DNA of 64,000 nucleotides from positions 1 to 64,000 of the forward strand of contig CAZTHK010000007.1 of assembly GCA_964613215.1 (NCBI GenBank). Direction: 5' to 3'. Below are positions 1 through 8,501 of the stretch, piece by piece. A program made the position numbers and the translations under genes. Each line of letters begins with the position of its first letter. Position 1 is the first letter of the stretch. The notes beneath the pieces were generated by a model. That model was not told where the DNA came from, did not search any database, and worked only from the letters and a program-made list of their open reading frames with translations. Origin of the DNA: CAZTHK01 sp964613215 (GTDB taxonomy: Bacteria; Krumholzibacteriota; Krumholzibacteriia; Krumholzibacteriales; CAZTHK01).

Positions 1-83
1 CGGGAGATTATTCTGAGGGCAGACCCTGCCGCAGCAGATGAACAGATAAATATCATGATCAGAAATACAAATAGCCTTCTCAT
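1..83 (-). CDS. N-terminus of a secreted protein (3' end outside window)
   Basis: An ATG at 83 opens a frame that runs off the left edge after 27 codons. The visible peptide begins MRRLFVFLIMIF and continues to CSSAAAGSA, a classic signal peptide: two arginines, a hydrophobic core of about 12 residues, and a small-residue cleavage region. The start overlaps the stop of the upstream membrane-protein gene by four bases (ATGA), so the two are probably translationally coupled. The product is exported; nothing of the mature protein is visible, so no function can be given. Confidence 0.6.
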   Translation of the reverse strand, partial: MRRLFVFLIMIFICSSAAAGSALRIIS

Positions 84-490
84 ACGCCTCTCCAAATAAG
101 AAGGGATAGAATGGCAATGGAAAAAACCGCCTGGAAATATATACTACCTCTTCCCATCTCCCTGCCATGCCTTACAAGAATATTCCGGTGCCCCGGGAAG
201 ACCTTCTGGTCCTCGCGTATTACACCGAGTTTCCATAACATATTCTCCAGATCGGGTAATATTCCGAATATTGCCCCCAGTATTACGGCTGCGCTTCCAA
301 TTCCACCCAGTATAATGAGCAAAAAGGCCGCCAGTCCGAGTCCGATCTCCACCGCCATATTATCTATATCAGCATGAGGAATTACATCCAGTACAATATG
401 GCTGAACAACCCGAAAACCGGTGCAAGATATGTGCTGGGTGATAGTGCTCCAACCAGTGCGCCAGCAGCAATGTGGGAAAAGACACACAA
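80..490 (-). CDS. YdjM/DUF457-like integral membrane protein
   Basis: A 136-residue hydrophobic protein with about four membrane segments. Conserved polar positions sit between them: SHIAAGAL at the N-terminus, FSHIVLDVIPHAD near residue 30, ILPDLE near 78 and FPGHRN near 98. This spacing of His and Asp resembles the YdjM/DUF457 family of predicted membrane-bound metal-dependent hydrolases, whose substrate is generally unknown. The frame opens with TTG at 490, 22 bases after the Trm112-like stop; a GGGG stretch 9 bases upstream is the best ribosome binding site, so the start is uncertain. It sits in a short run: Trm112-like, this gene, secreted protein. Confidence 0.6.
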   Translation of the reverse strand: MCVFSHIAAGALVGALSPSTYLAPVFGLFSHIVLDVIPHADIDNMAVEIGLGLAAFLLIILGGIGSAAVILGAIFGILPDLENMLWKLGVIREDQKVFPGHRNILVRHGREMGRGSIYFQAVFSIAILSLLIWRGV

Positions 491-512
491 TTCTACAAAC
501 CCCGTCTTTGAA

Positions 513-683
513 TCAGTCTATCTTCTCAGCGCGGTCGACCAGCATAATAGGAATATCATCCTCTACAGGATATCGAAGCCTGCAATTCTCACACAGAAGA
601 TATTCACCACTCTGGCCGAGTACCACCTTCTGCTTGCACCTGGGGCATGCGAGAATCTCAAGCAGTTCCTTGTTAATCATCAT
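513..683 (-). CDS. Trm112-like small zinc-ribbon protein
   Basis: A 56-residue protein with two CxxC pairs, ACPRC at residues 12-16 and LCENC at 30-34, followed by LRYPVEDDIPIML. This is the pattern of the Trm112/YcaR (UPF0434) family, zinc-ribbon proteins that in several bacteria and in eukaryotes act as partners or stabilisers of methyltransferases. The start is ATG 683 or the adjacent ATG 680; GGAAGG sits 3 or 6 bases upstream respectively, which favours 680. The intrinsic terminator just upstream means the gene is read only by polymerase passing that terminator, or from another promoter. Confidence 0.8.
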   Translation of the reverse strand: MMINKELLEILACPRCKQKVVLGQSGEYLLCENCRLRYPVEDDIPIMLVDRAEKID

Positions 684-693
684 ATTCCTTCCT

Positions 694-751
694 AAAAAAA
701 ACCCCGTTTAATCCGGAAAGAAGAATCTTTCCCACAGGAGTATCAAACGGG
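694..751 (-). terminator. Intrinsic terminator in the leader of the Trm112-like gene
   Basis: On the minus strand a two-tier stem (arms 745-751 and 703-709, inner hairpin 715-732) is followed without a gap by eight T (694-701). It lies upstream of the gene's start codon, not after a stop codon, so it is either attenuating or the end of a small RNA. Confidence 0.75.
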
Positions 752-776
752 TCTCTTCCCACCTTTCTAACTGGCA
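694..776 (-). ncRNA. Short terminated leader or small RNA upstream of the Trm112-like gene
   Basis: From the promoter at 782-811 a transcript would start near 775 and meet a strong intrinsic terminator about 80 nucleotides later. The terminator has an outer stem (CCCGTTT at 751-745 pairing with AAACGGG at 709-703), an inner hairpin (GGAAAG at 732-727 with CTTTCC at 720-715, loop ATTCTT) and a run of eight U. The next gene's ribosome binding site follows directly. This is the layout of either a stand-alone small RNA or a transcription attenuator. I do not recognise a known riboswitch family in it. Confidence 0.5.
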
Positions 777-781
777 TTATT

Positions 782-811
782 ATTATAAAATATATCCGGA
801 CGGAGGGTCAA
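782..811 (-). promoter_or_regulatory. Sigma70-type promoter
   Basis: Minus-strand -35 TTGACC (811-806) and a perfect -10 TATAAT (787-782) are separated by 18 bases. It is oriented toward the terminated leader and the Trm112-like gene. Confidence 0.7.
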
Positions 812-902
812 GCGAAAAATCATCTTTCCTCCCTGCTGGCACCGGTTTCTACACACCCCTGACCATTATTATATGGAGTTCACCTTCTTTTCCCGGCCTT
901 AA

Positions 903-1862
903 TCAGCTTTCATCATATATACCCATGGAATAGAATTTTTTCTCCCTCTCATCCAGAAGATCCGATACGGGTCTGGACCGCAATGATTCCAATTCTGAAA
1001 GAACTGCCTGCTTTATTAATTCAGCATTTCCCTCCGGATCCCTGTGTATGGCTCCGTGGCTCTCTTCCAGAACCCGGTCGACTATTTCCAACTCCAGGCA
1101 GTCTGATGATGTAAGCCTGAGTGCCTCAGCCGCTTCCGGCGCCTTCTCCCTGCTTTTCCACAGTATGGCGGCACAACCTTCAGGGGATATGACCGAATAT
1201 ATGGCATGCTCCATCATTATTATTCTGTCACCAATGGCCAGGCCCAGCGCTCCACCACTCCCTCCCTCACCCAGAATCACCACCACCACAGGTGTTTTCA
1301 ACTGAAAAAATTCTTTCAGGTTGTTTGCAATTGCGCTGGACTGTCCCCGTTCCTCCGCCCCTACTCCCGGATATGCTCCAGGGGTATCGATAAAGGATAA
1401 AACCGGGAGGCTGAATTTTTGGGCTAATTTCATCACCCGCAATGCTTTACGAAATCCTTCCGGTTTGGCCATTCCGAAATTACGCCTTATCCTTGACTGA
1501 GTTCCACTACCCTTTTCATGTCCCATCAACATCAGCCGCTGCTTACCTATACGGGCTATACCGGTGATAACAGCAGGGTCATCACCGAAGTATCTGTCCC
1601 CGTGCAGCTCCAGAAATTCATCACATATCATGTTGGCCATATCCCTGGTTCCGGGACGTTTATTATGCCGGGCCAGTTGAACCTTCTCCCAGGGGGATAT
1701 CTTCTGGTACACACTCTCTTCCAGCTCCTCCAGCCGCTCCCTCAGCCTCCTTATCTCACCGGATGTACTGTCCATTCCGGAATTCAACAGCGAGGTAATC
1801 CGGTCCTCCAGTTCCAGAATGGGTTCTTCAAACTGCAAATCTGCCGATTTTTGTGCTGCCAT
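903..1862 (-). CDS. accA: Acetyl-CoA carboxylase carboxyltransferase subunit alpha
   Basis: A full-length 319-residue AccA. With AccD it transfers the carboxyl group from biotin on AccB to acetyl-CoA, making malonyl-CoA for fatty acid synthesis in the cytoplasm. An N-terminal helical part (residues 10-60) precedes the crotonase-fold carboxyltransferase domain with FIDTPGAYPGVGAEERG near 157-173 and LGEGGSGGALGLAIGD near 197-212. It lies 10 bases after the YjbH-like gene and is the last gene of the M23 peptidase-dnaE-yjbH run. accD is not in the window. birA, whose product biotinylates AccB, lies about 21 kb away. Confidence 0.97.
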   Translation of the reverse strand: MAAQKSADLQFEEPILELEDRITSLLNSGMDSTSGEIRRLRERLEELEESVYQKISPWEKVQLARHNKRPGTRDMANMICDEFLELHGDRYFGDDPAVITGIARIGKQRLMLMGHEKGSGTQSRIRRNFGMAKPEGFRKALRVMKLAQKFSLPVLSFIDTPGAYPGVGAEERGQSSAIANNLKEFFQLKTPVVVVILGEGGSGGALGLAIGDRIIMMEHAIYSVISPEGCAAILWKSREKAPEAAEALRLTSSDCLELEIVDRVLEESHGAIHRDPEGNAELIKQAVLSELESLRSRPVSDLLDEREKKFYSMGIYDES

Positions 1863-1872
1863 CTATAAACCT

Positions 1873-2643
1873 CTAAAAGTAGTTGATATAAAACATCTCC
1901 ACTGATCTGGCTACTCCCCTTTCGGGTTTGTAGTTGCCCATCAGGTCCTTGAACAGTACCTTAATTCTGAGATTGGCTGCCGAATCGAAGCATACTCCGC
2001 AATCCAGATAACCCCTGCCCCTTGTTTTAACTGTACCTACCTCACTGCTATTGTCATCCAGTGCAGCATTATAATCGAGTAGAATGCTCAGATGGGGTAT
2101 AATATCCAGGGAGAGCCCTCCGAATAAACTCAGACCCTCCTCATCCCTGTTCTCGAAGGAATAGTTCACCCCTCCGTGAAGGGAGAAATCTCTTATCAAC
2201 CTGTAGTTCTTACTGAACACCCCGTAAGCTCCTCTGGATTTAATGGTATACCTCTCCTCACTCTCCAGATATTCTCCCCTTCCCTGAGTGGTTATTCCCA
2301 GAGCTAATGCCGGCCCGATGACCTTCTCCTCTATGACCCTGACCCGCAGTTCGAAACCCGGTTCATCATTAGCCTCCACATCACCTCTCCCGATAAACCT
2401 CTGAATACCGTAGGTTACTCCCACCATCATCCTGTCATGGAACCCTATCCTGACCCCGAACAGCAGACTGCTGCTGGGGCCTATGGAGCCATGAAACATA
2501 TACCCCCCATGAGAGAGAATTCCTGCGGTAGGGCTGTCACTGAGATAATACTCCTCTCCTTCCCGGGCACTCGAACCAACAGCCGATAACAATATAATCA
2601 AAACAGTTAATACCACCATCCGGCCATTAAAATATCCTGACAT
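1873..2643 (-). CDS. YjbH-like outer-membrane beta-barrel protein
   Basis: A 256-residue protein with a signal peptide (VVLTVLIILLSAVGSSA) followed by alternating beta-strand sequence ending in an aromatic FYINYF, as outer-membrane barrels often do. The pattern SDSPTAGILSHGGY near the mature N-terminus, then YGIQRFIGRGD, LGITTQGRGEY and HGGVNYSFE, resembles the YjbH-type barrel proteins of FCB bacteria, which are often linked to surface polysaccharide export; that role is not shown here. The frame is open to 2658, but ATG 2643 has GGGGG 6 bases upstream and is preferred. The start overlaps the dnaE end by 17 bases. Confidence 0.65.
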   Translation of the reverse strand: MSGYFNGRMVVLTVLIILLSAVGSSAREGEEYYLSDSPTAGILSHGGYMFHGSIGPSSSLLFGVRIGFHDRMMVGVTYGIQRFIGRGDVEANDEPGFELRVRVIEEKVIGPALALGITTQGRGEYLESEERYTIKSRGAYGVFSKNYRLIRDFSLHGGVNYSFENRDEEGLSLFGGLSLDIIPHLSILLDYNAALDDNSSEVGTVKTRGRGYLDCGVCFDSAANLRIKVLFKDLMGNYKPERGVARSVEMFYINYF

Positions 2644-5600
2644 TATCAACCCCCGCAAGTTTTTTAAGCTGACGGCACATCTCCGGTCCGGGCGATACTT
2701 CCGCTTCGGAGAGCACCGAGATATCCTCTGATCCGTTATTGATATGGAATATCACCTTCTTTTCTCCGGCAAAGTTGCTCAATATATCCCTGATGCCTGC
2801 TATTTCACCATTTCCCAACTCATTGCTGTTCACAGTCAAATGCACACCCGATGGAATTGATTCCAGTGCACCCTCCATGGAATATATCCTGTCGGTTATC
2901 ACCTTCTTTTCATTCCTGTCCTTAACCGAAACCTTGCCCTCCACCACTACCATACTGTCCAACTGAAGCAGGTCTCTCTGTTTATTATAGCAGTCTGAAA
3001 AAACTATCAATTCATAGGAACCGTGAAAGTCCTCCACCATTACAAAGGCCATGGGATTTCCCCGCCGGTCCAGAATAACCTTGATATCACTGATCAAACC
3101 CGCCAGCACTACCCTTTCCCTGTTCTTCTTCTGGAGCAGGCTCCGGCTGTCCACATCTATTATATCCGAAAGGATCTCTCTGTACCTGTCCAGGGGATGA
3201 CCTGAAAAGTAAAATCCCAGGGATTCCTTCTCCTCATGAAGCCGCTGGGCTGCATCCCACTCCTCCACTTCATCCAGGGGGAGGCCTTCATCTTCAGAAC
3301 CCTCCTGATTAAACATCATAATGGTCTGACCCATATCCCTCTCATCCTGTCTTTTCTGAGCCTGCTGCATTATCTTTCCCAGAGATGCAGCCTTCTGAGC
3401 CCTGTTCCCGGGTAGGGAATCCATGGCACCACTCTTGATCAGGCTTTCAATTACCCTGGTGTTAAGGGCCCTTAGATTCACCCGGTCACAGAAATCATAA
3501 AGATTCCTGTAGGGTCCTCCCTCCTTTCTCTGCGCAACCACTTCACTTACCGCCTGAACCCCCACATTCTTTATTGCCGCCAGCCCGTAGAGAATATCTC
3601 CATCCCGGAGGGCAAAATCCACCTCACCGGTATTAATATCCGGCGGATTAACCTCTATACCCAGTTCACTGCATTCATCCAGCAGAACCACCAGCCTGTC
3701 AGTGTCTCCCATGTCGCATGTCATTGCCGCTGCCATGAATGCTGCTGGATAATGAGCCTTCAGATATGCGGTGCGCATGGTAACCATGGCATAAGCAGCG
3801 GAATGAGATTTGTTGAAACCGTATCCTGAGAAGAAAGCCATCAGATCGAAGATCTTCTCCGCAGTCCTTTCATCCACCCCCTTCCCGTCAGCACCCTTGA
3901 CGAAAAGCCTCCTCTGCTCCTCCATCACATCTTCCTTCTTCTTCCCCATGGCCCTTCTCAGAATATCCGCCTGTCCGGGAGTGAAACCACCCACATCCAC
4001 CGCTACTCGCATCACCTGCTCCTGGTATAGTATTACTCCGTAGGTTTCCTCCAGAACCGGTTTCAGAAGTGGATGCTCATAGGTTATCTTCTTTCTCCCG
4101 TGCTTCCTTTCTATGAAATCGTCTACCATCCCGCTGCCCAGCGGGCCGGGACGATACAGGGCGTTGACCGCAGTTATATCTTCGAAATTTCCCGGCTTAA
4201 TCCTCTGCAGCAGATCCCGCATCCCCTGACTCTCCAGCTGAAACACACCCACCGTCCTTCCCTTCCTCAGCAGGGCAAATGTCTTCCGGTCATCCAGGGA
4301 CATCTGATCCATATCGAGCCGGTCACCGTAATTCTCTCTGACCAGCTCAACTGTTCTGGATATGTGTGAGAGTGTCTTCAACCCCAGTATGTCTATCTTC
4401 AGTATACCCATCCCTTCCAGTATATCCATATCGTACTGGGTGGTTATTTCACCCCTGGTAGATTTGTAGAGGGGAATACGGTCTACCAGGCGGGTAGGGG
4501 TTATGGCCAGGCCGGCCGCATGTGTGGAGGCATGTCTTACCAGACCCTCCAGGGTCAGGGAAAGGTCGATCATCTTTTTTATCCTGGGATCGTTATCATA
4601 CTGGTCACGAAGCTCCTTAACTTTGGACAGTGCCTTGGAGAGGGTGGTGCCCGGCTGGGAGGGGATCATCTTGGCCAGCTTGTCCACTTCGCCGTAAGCA
4701 ATCTTAAGCACCCTTCCTACATCCCTTACCACCGCCCTGGCAGCCATTCTTCCAAAGGTGATGATCTGACACACATTCTCCTTCCCGTATCTCTCCACCA
4801 CATAATCTATCACATCCTGCCTGCGGTCATCGCAGAAATCTATGTCTATGTCGGGCATGGAAACCCTCTCTGGATTAAGCAGCCTTTCAAAAAGAAGCCC
4901 GTTGGTCATGGGATCAATGGAGGTTATTCCAAGAACATAGCACACCATGCTACCCGCTGCTGATCCCCTCCCGGGACCCACCGGTATTCCCATACTCCTT
5001 GCTTCGTTGACGATATCCCAAACTATCAGGAAGTAGCCGGCAAAATCCATCTGGCTGATTATCTTCAGTTCATATTCTATCCGTTCCCTGATCTCACCGG
5101 TAACCTCCTCCACCCTGGAGGGAAGCTTTTCCATTACCAGGTCCCGGAGATACCTTTCAGCTGAATGGTAATCCCGGGGGAGGGGAAAGTTGGGAAGGTG
5201 ATACCCCCTGTCCTTTATCTCGAAATTGCACTTCCGGGCAATATTCACCGTCTCTTTCAATGCTTCGGTGTGACCGGGGAAAAGCTCCTCCATCTCCCGG
5301 GGTGATTTGAAATATGTCTCCGGATTGGAGCGTAAAACCCGGCTGGGATCATCCAGTTCATAACGGGTTTGCAGGCAGAGTAATACATCGTGAGCCTGGT
5401 GATCCTCTTTTCTGCAAAAATGACAGTCGTTTGTGACAACCAGCTTAAGGCCTGACTGCCGGGACAATTTTACCAGTTGTGGGATAACTTCGATCTCCCG
5501 GTCAATCCCGTGGTTCTGAATCTCGATATAAAAGTTATCCCTTCCGAAGATTGAAGAAAACTTCTCCGCCATATTAACCGCCCGGTCATACTTGTCTGCC

Positions 5601-6052
5601 AGGAGAAGTCTGGGAATACCACCCTGAATACAGCCGCTCATCCCTATCAGGCCGCCGCTGAAGCGTTCCAGGGTGTTCAGATCAATTCTGGGCTTATAGT
5701 AAAATCCCTCCAGATAACCCAGCGAAGACAGCTCCAGAAGATTTCTGTAACCCTCCTCATTTCTCACCAGCAGGGTAAGGTGATCATAACCGCCGGACCT
5801 TCTGGACTGGACCTTCTTTCTCATATCTCCCCTGGTGATATATGCCTCCATACCAATAATCGGCTTGATCCCCCGGGAAACCGCCTCCCTGTAAAAGGCC
5901 ATGGCTCCGAATAGATTACCATGGTCGGTTAAAGCAACCGCTTCCATATCCATCTCTTTGGCCGACTTAACCAGGTCAGTGATCCTGAAGGCTCCGTCCA
6001 GCAGGCTGTAATCGGAATGATTATGAAGATGGACAAACCGGGTCGACGACAT
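2627..6052 (-). CDS. dnaE: DNA polymerase III subunit alpha
   Basis: The replicative polymerase catalytic subunit, about 1141 residues, close to the normal DnaE length. It starts with a PHP domain (FVHLHNHSDYSLLDGA, LTDHGNLFG). The palm carries GPGRGSAAGS near residue 360 and the catalytic acidic motif MPDIDIDFCDD near 400. The thumb and fingers follow, then a helix-hairpin-helix part and a C-terminal OB fold beginning VVLAGLISDIKV. ATG 6052 is chosen because family members start just before FVHLHNHSDYS; the frame is open to 6109 but that would overlap the upstream gene. It lies 23 bases after the M23 peptidase gene. Confidence 0.97.
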   Translation of the reverse strand: MSSTRFVHLHNHSDYSLLDGAFRITDLVKSAKEMDMEAVALTDHGNLFGAMAFYREAVSRGIKPIIGMEAYITRGDMRKKVQSRRSGGYDHLTLLVRNEEGYRNLLELSSLGYLEGFYYKPRIDLNTLERFSGGLIGMSGCIQGGIPRLLLADKYDRAVNMAEKFSSIFGRDNFYIEIQNHGIDREIEVIPQLVKLSRQSGLKLVVTNDCHFCRKEDHQAHDVLLCLQTRYELDDPSRVLRSNPETYFKSPREMEELFPGHTEALKETVNIARKCNFEIKDRGYHLPNFPLPRDYHSAERYLRDLVMEKLPSRVEEVTGEIRERIEYELKIISQMDFAGYFLIVWDIVNEARSMGIPVGPGRGSAAGSMVCYVLGITSIDPMTNGLLFERLLNPERVSMPDIDIDFCDDRRQDVIDYVVERYGKENVCQIITFGRMAARAVVRDVGRVLKIAYGEVDKLAKMIPSQPGTTLSKALSKVKELRDQYDNDPRIKKMIDLSLTLEGLVRHASTHAAGLAITPTRLVDRIPLYKSTRGEITTQYDMDILEGMGILKIDILGLKTLSHISRTVELVRENYGDRLDMDQMSLDDRKTFALLRKGRTVGVFQLESQGMRDLLQRIKPGNFEDITAVNALYRPGPLGSGMVDDFIERKHGRKKITYEHPLLKPVLEETYGVILYQEQVMRVAVDVGGFTPGQADILRRAMGKKKEDVMEEQRRLFVKGADGKGVDERTAEKIFDLMAFFSGYGFNKSHSAAYAMVTMRTAYLKAHYPAAFMAAAMTCDMGDTDRLVVLLDECSELGIEVNPPDINTGEVDFALRDGDILYGLAAIKNVGVQAVSEVVAQRKEGGPYRNLYDFCDRVNLRALNTRVIESLIKSGAMDSLPGNRAQKAASLGKIMQQAQKRQDERDMGQTIMMFNQEGSEDEGLPLDEVEEWDAAQRLHEEKESLGFYFSGHPLDRYREILSDIIDVDSRSLLQKKNRERVVLAGLISDIKVILDRRGNPMAFVMVEDFHGSYELIVFSDCYNKQRDLLQLDSMVVVEGKVSVKDRNEKKVITDRIYSMEGALESIPSGVHLTVNSNELGNGEIAGIRDILSNFAGEKKVIFHINNGSEDISVLSEAEVSPGPEMCRQLKKLAGVDNVRIF

Positions 6053-6075
6053 AGAATCACACCATCCCATCTGAT

Positions 6076-8304
6076 CTATCTTATCTTGAAACTGTACTCC
6101 CTGGCACACCGGTTTCCCGCCCTGTCGCTCACTTCTACGGTCATCTTTGCCATCACCTCAGGGAATGATACAGGAACCGGTATATACAGGCGCTCCTTTA
6201 TTGCATCCCATTCACACACCACCTCATTACTGTTAATTATAACTTTTGGACTGTAGGGGTCAACACCGGAGATTTCATCCTGTGCAGGTATATAATATAT
6301 ATAGGGTTTAAAGAATCCGGTGCCTCCCATTCTCTTCTCCGCCCTGACCTGATCCAGTCTGGGGGGAATACCGTCCCGGTAGAAGGAATAAATTCCGGGC
6401 CTGTCCAGCTTCACGGAACCTCCCTCCATGAAGGGAACCCCTACACAATCCCACTCATCCTCACCATCCCAACGTAAAAGAACCACCCCCGGCCCGGTTT
6501 CACAATCGAGACTTATCCGGCGGGGAAAATCCTCCCTGGCGAAATCCAGGTGGAAGGGAGGGGCAACCCTCTGGTAACCCTCCGGAGCATTCTCGGTGGT
6601 TATGAGTTCCTCCACCCGGCAGAGGGATTGCCCCCCCACCCCGGGTGAACGGAGGGTAAATCTAAAACCATCGGAGAGTTCCACTGCGGCAGAGCTTCCC
6701 GAACTGAATTTCAATATCCGTAAGGCAGTCACATTGTGAAGGGGATTCCCCCGGTAACCCACACCGGATACTTCAAAAACATTCAACCCGTTCGATATCT
6801 GAGCCTTTGTATATATGGCCAGGTATCGCATGGGCCCGGTCTGAACCAGCCTGCCCTGCTGATTACCCTCCCTGTCAATTCTCCTTATCCGGGGGAGTGA
6901 AGCCAGAATCCGGTCGGTTCTCACATCCAGAATCAGGTTGCCGCAACATATGGAGCCAGAACACTCACAGTAGCTGTTACCGCCGCCCGGGGTTCGGGGA
7001 GAAGAAAAGTACCTCCGGATCACCATACCTTCATCATCTGTAACAGTGTATCTGAATAATTCACTTTCCCCCCTTTCATACCATCCCCTGCTATAATTAC
7101 CTACCGTTCTGAGCTCAATATCCTTCCATTCACTTCCCTTCATGCTTCTGGAATACTGGAGTTTTTCCCTTAATTCCCCCCCGTCCGGATCAACCGCCCT
7201 GACAATAACCTGGGCGCTGTTACTCAGCTCTTTGGCCTCCAGAATTTCCGGATATTGGTGCAGCCAGAAGAAGAATTCACCCCTGCTGCTGTTACCCCGG
7301 TGGTCCACCGCAGTAATAACAGCCCGGTGAAGCCCCTTCTCCAGCGAGATACTCCCCGGGATATTATTCTGAGAGGATATATATTCAGTACCAAACCTGT
7401 CACTCCTGGTCTGCCCCTCTCTGGAAAAGAGAAGTGTATACCTGCCGTCGGCATTGTCATCATCCACACTGTACTCCAGTATAATCTGGGAAGCCTGGGA
7501 AAATGAAAACCTCCTGTTGGTTCTTCTGTAGATACTCTTTCCGTCTATAACCAGTTCCAGGGAATCAGGAGCCATAAAGAAACGGCCGTATCCCTGGCTG
7601 TCCCATACAGATACCCCAACCCCAAATTTACCCTGGAGATGAAGGGTATCGCCCAGAAGGTAACTATTGCCCCGGCCGGGCTGGAAATCAAAAACTGCCG
7701 GAAGGGGACTTGTGTTTACTCTGCTTTCCACCCCCACGGGGAAGATCTTTATTCCCGAAAACACAGGATTACTTCGGTCCGGAACAGAGTAAAGATCTAT
7801 CAGTGGATTTATTGGTCTTCCCGCAGCATCCCTGATCTCAAAATGAAGATGGGGAGCTATGGTGCCGGACCGCCCGGAATAAGCCACCGTATCTCCCCTG
7901 GAGAAAACAAACCGGCCCGGTTCCAGGTAAACATCACACCACGAACTCCCCCTGGTCAACCGATGATAGTAGAGCAATGAATCAATGCTGCGGTTAAAAC
8001 ATCGCAGGTGAGCATAAACAGCCGTTCTGCCGTCATTGAGGGTAAGATAGAGCGCTTTCCCATAACCGCCCGGCCGGATCTTCACCCTCCTCACATCTCC
8101 ATCTCCTACTGCCAGGCAGGGATAGCCTGATCTGCCGTATGTGCGTATATCGATTCCGGAGTGAAAATGCCCATCCCTGAACTCGCTGAAGCTCGAACTC
8201 AGGCGCCTCTCCCCGTGCAATGGCCATATATAGTCCTCTGCATCAAGAGAAACGCTGAGGAGCATGAAAACTGAAAAGATCCATATTATTATAGCTCTAT
8301 TCAT
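6076..8304 (-). CDS. Secreted M23-family (LytM-type) metallopeptidase with long C-terminal extension
   Basis: A 742-residue exported protein: signal peptide 1-22, then an M23 peptidase domain at about 25-175. The zinc and catalytic residues are intact: HFHSGID (H48, D52), YAHL (H99) and HLHFEIRD (H152, H154). Family members cut peptide cross-links in peptidoglycan. The remaining 570 residues look like several Ig-like beta domains; one carries CECSGSICCG and the last ends VSDRAGNRCAREYSFKIR. The promoter at 8314-8343 would place the transcript start only a few bases before ATG 8304, so the message may be nearly leaderless. First gene of the dnaE-accA run. Confidence 0.85.
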   Translation of the reverse strand: MNRAIIIWIFSVFMLLSVSLDAEDYIWPLHGERRLSSSFSEFRDGHFHSGIDIRTYGRSGYPCLAVGDGDVRRVKIRPGGYGKALYLTLNDGRTAVYAHLRCFNRSIDSLLYYHRLTRGSSWCDVYLEPGRFVFSRGDTVAYSGRSGTIAPHLHFEIRDAAGRPINPLIDLYSVPDRSNPVFSGIKIFPVGVESRVNTSPLPAVFDFQPGRGNSYLLGDTLHLQGKFGVGVSVWDSQGYGRFFMAPDSLELVIDGKSIYRRTNRRFSFSQASQIILEYSVDDDNADGRYTLLFSREGQTRSDRFGTEYISSQNNIPGSISLEKGLHRAVITAVDHRGNSSRGEFFFWLHQYPEILEAKELSNSAQVIVRAVDPDGGELREKLQYSRSMKGSEWKDIELRTVGNYSRGWYERGESELFRYTVTDDEGMVIRRYFSSPRTPGGGNSYCECSGSICCGNLILDVRTDRILASLPRIRRIDREGNQQGRLVQTGPMRYLAIYTKAQISNGLNVFEVSGVGYRGNPLHNVTALRILKFSSGSSAAVELSDGFRFTLRSPGVGGQSLCRVEELITTENAPEGYQRVAPPFHLDFAREDFPRRISLDCETGPGVVLLRWDGEDEWDCVGVPFMEGGSVKLDRPGIYSFYRDGIPPRLDQVRAEKRMGGTGFFKPYIYYIPAQDEISGVDPYSPKVIINSNEVVCEWDAIKERLYIPVPVSFPEVMAKMTVEVSDRAGNRCAREYSFKIR

Positions 8305-8313
8305 ACACTGCCG

Positions 8314-8343
8314 AAATTACCACCGCCGTCGGTGGGGTGTCAA
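8314..8343 (-). promoter_or_regulatory. Promoter with a perfect palindrome in the spacer (M23 peptidase-dnaE run)
   Basis: Minus-strand consensus -35 TTGACA (8343-8338), an 18-base spacer and -10 TAATTT (8319-8314). The spacer is almost filled by the perfect inverted repeat CCACCG-acgg-CGGTGG (8320-8335). Such a dyad between -35 and -10 suggests a repressor operator or a MerR-type activator site. The predicted start site falls within about 5 bases of the ATG at 8304. Confidence 0.55.
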
Positions 8344-8358
8344 TAAATCTTAAAAGAT

Positions 8359-8387
8359 TTGCACCCTTGGAGTAAATTTGCTAATTT
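8359..8387 (+). promoter_or_regulatory. Promoter for the PpiD-like gene
   Basis: Plus-strand TTGCAC (8359-8364), 17-base spacer, TAATTT (8382-8387). It diverges from the promoter at 8314-8343 and leaves a 5' leader of about 110 bases before ATG 8502. Confidence 0.5.
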
Positions 8388-8437
8388 ACACAGGATATAT
8401 GAGATTTACACAGACCAAAAACACAGCCGTTCTGACA

Positions 8438-8453
8438 GCTGAAATATTTCAGC
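8438..8453. promoter_or_regulatory. Perfect 16-base palindrome in the ppiD-like leader
   Basis: GCTGAAATATTTCAGC is a perfect palindrome about 45 bases downstream of the predicted transcript start and 48 bases upstream of ATG 8502. It could be a protein-binding dyad, or a hairpin in the messenger RNA. No T run follows, so it is not a terminator. Confidence 0.4.
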
Positions 8454-8501
8454 CAGGTGGCCGTTGATGCCGCCGCCCAGATTTAACCGAAGGAATATGA
8501 A

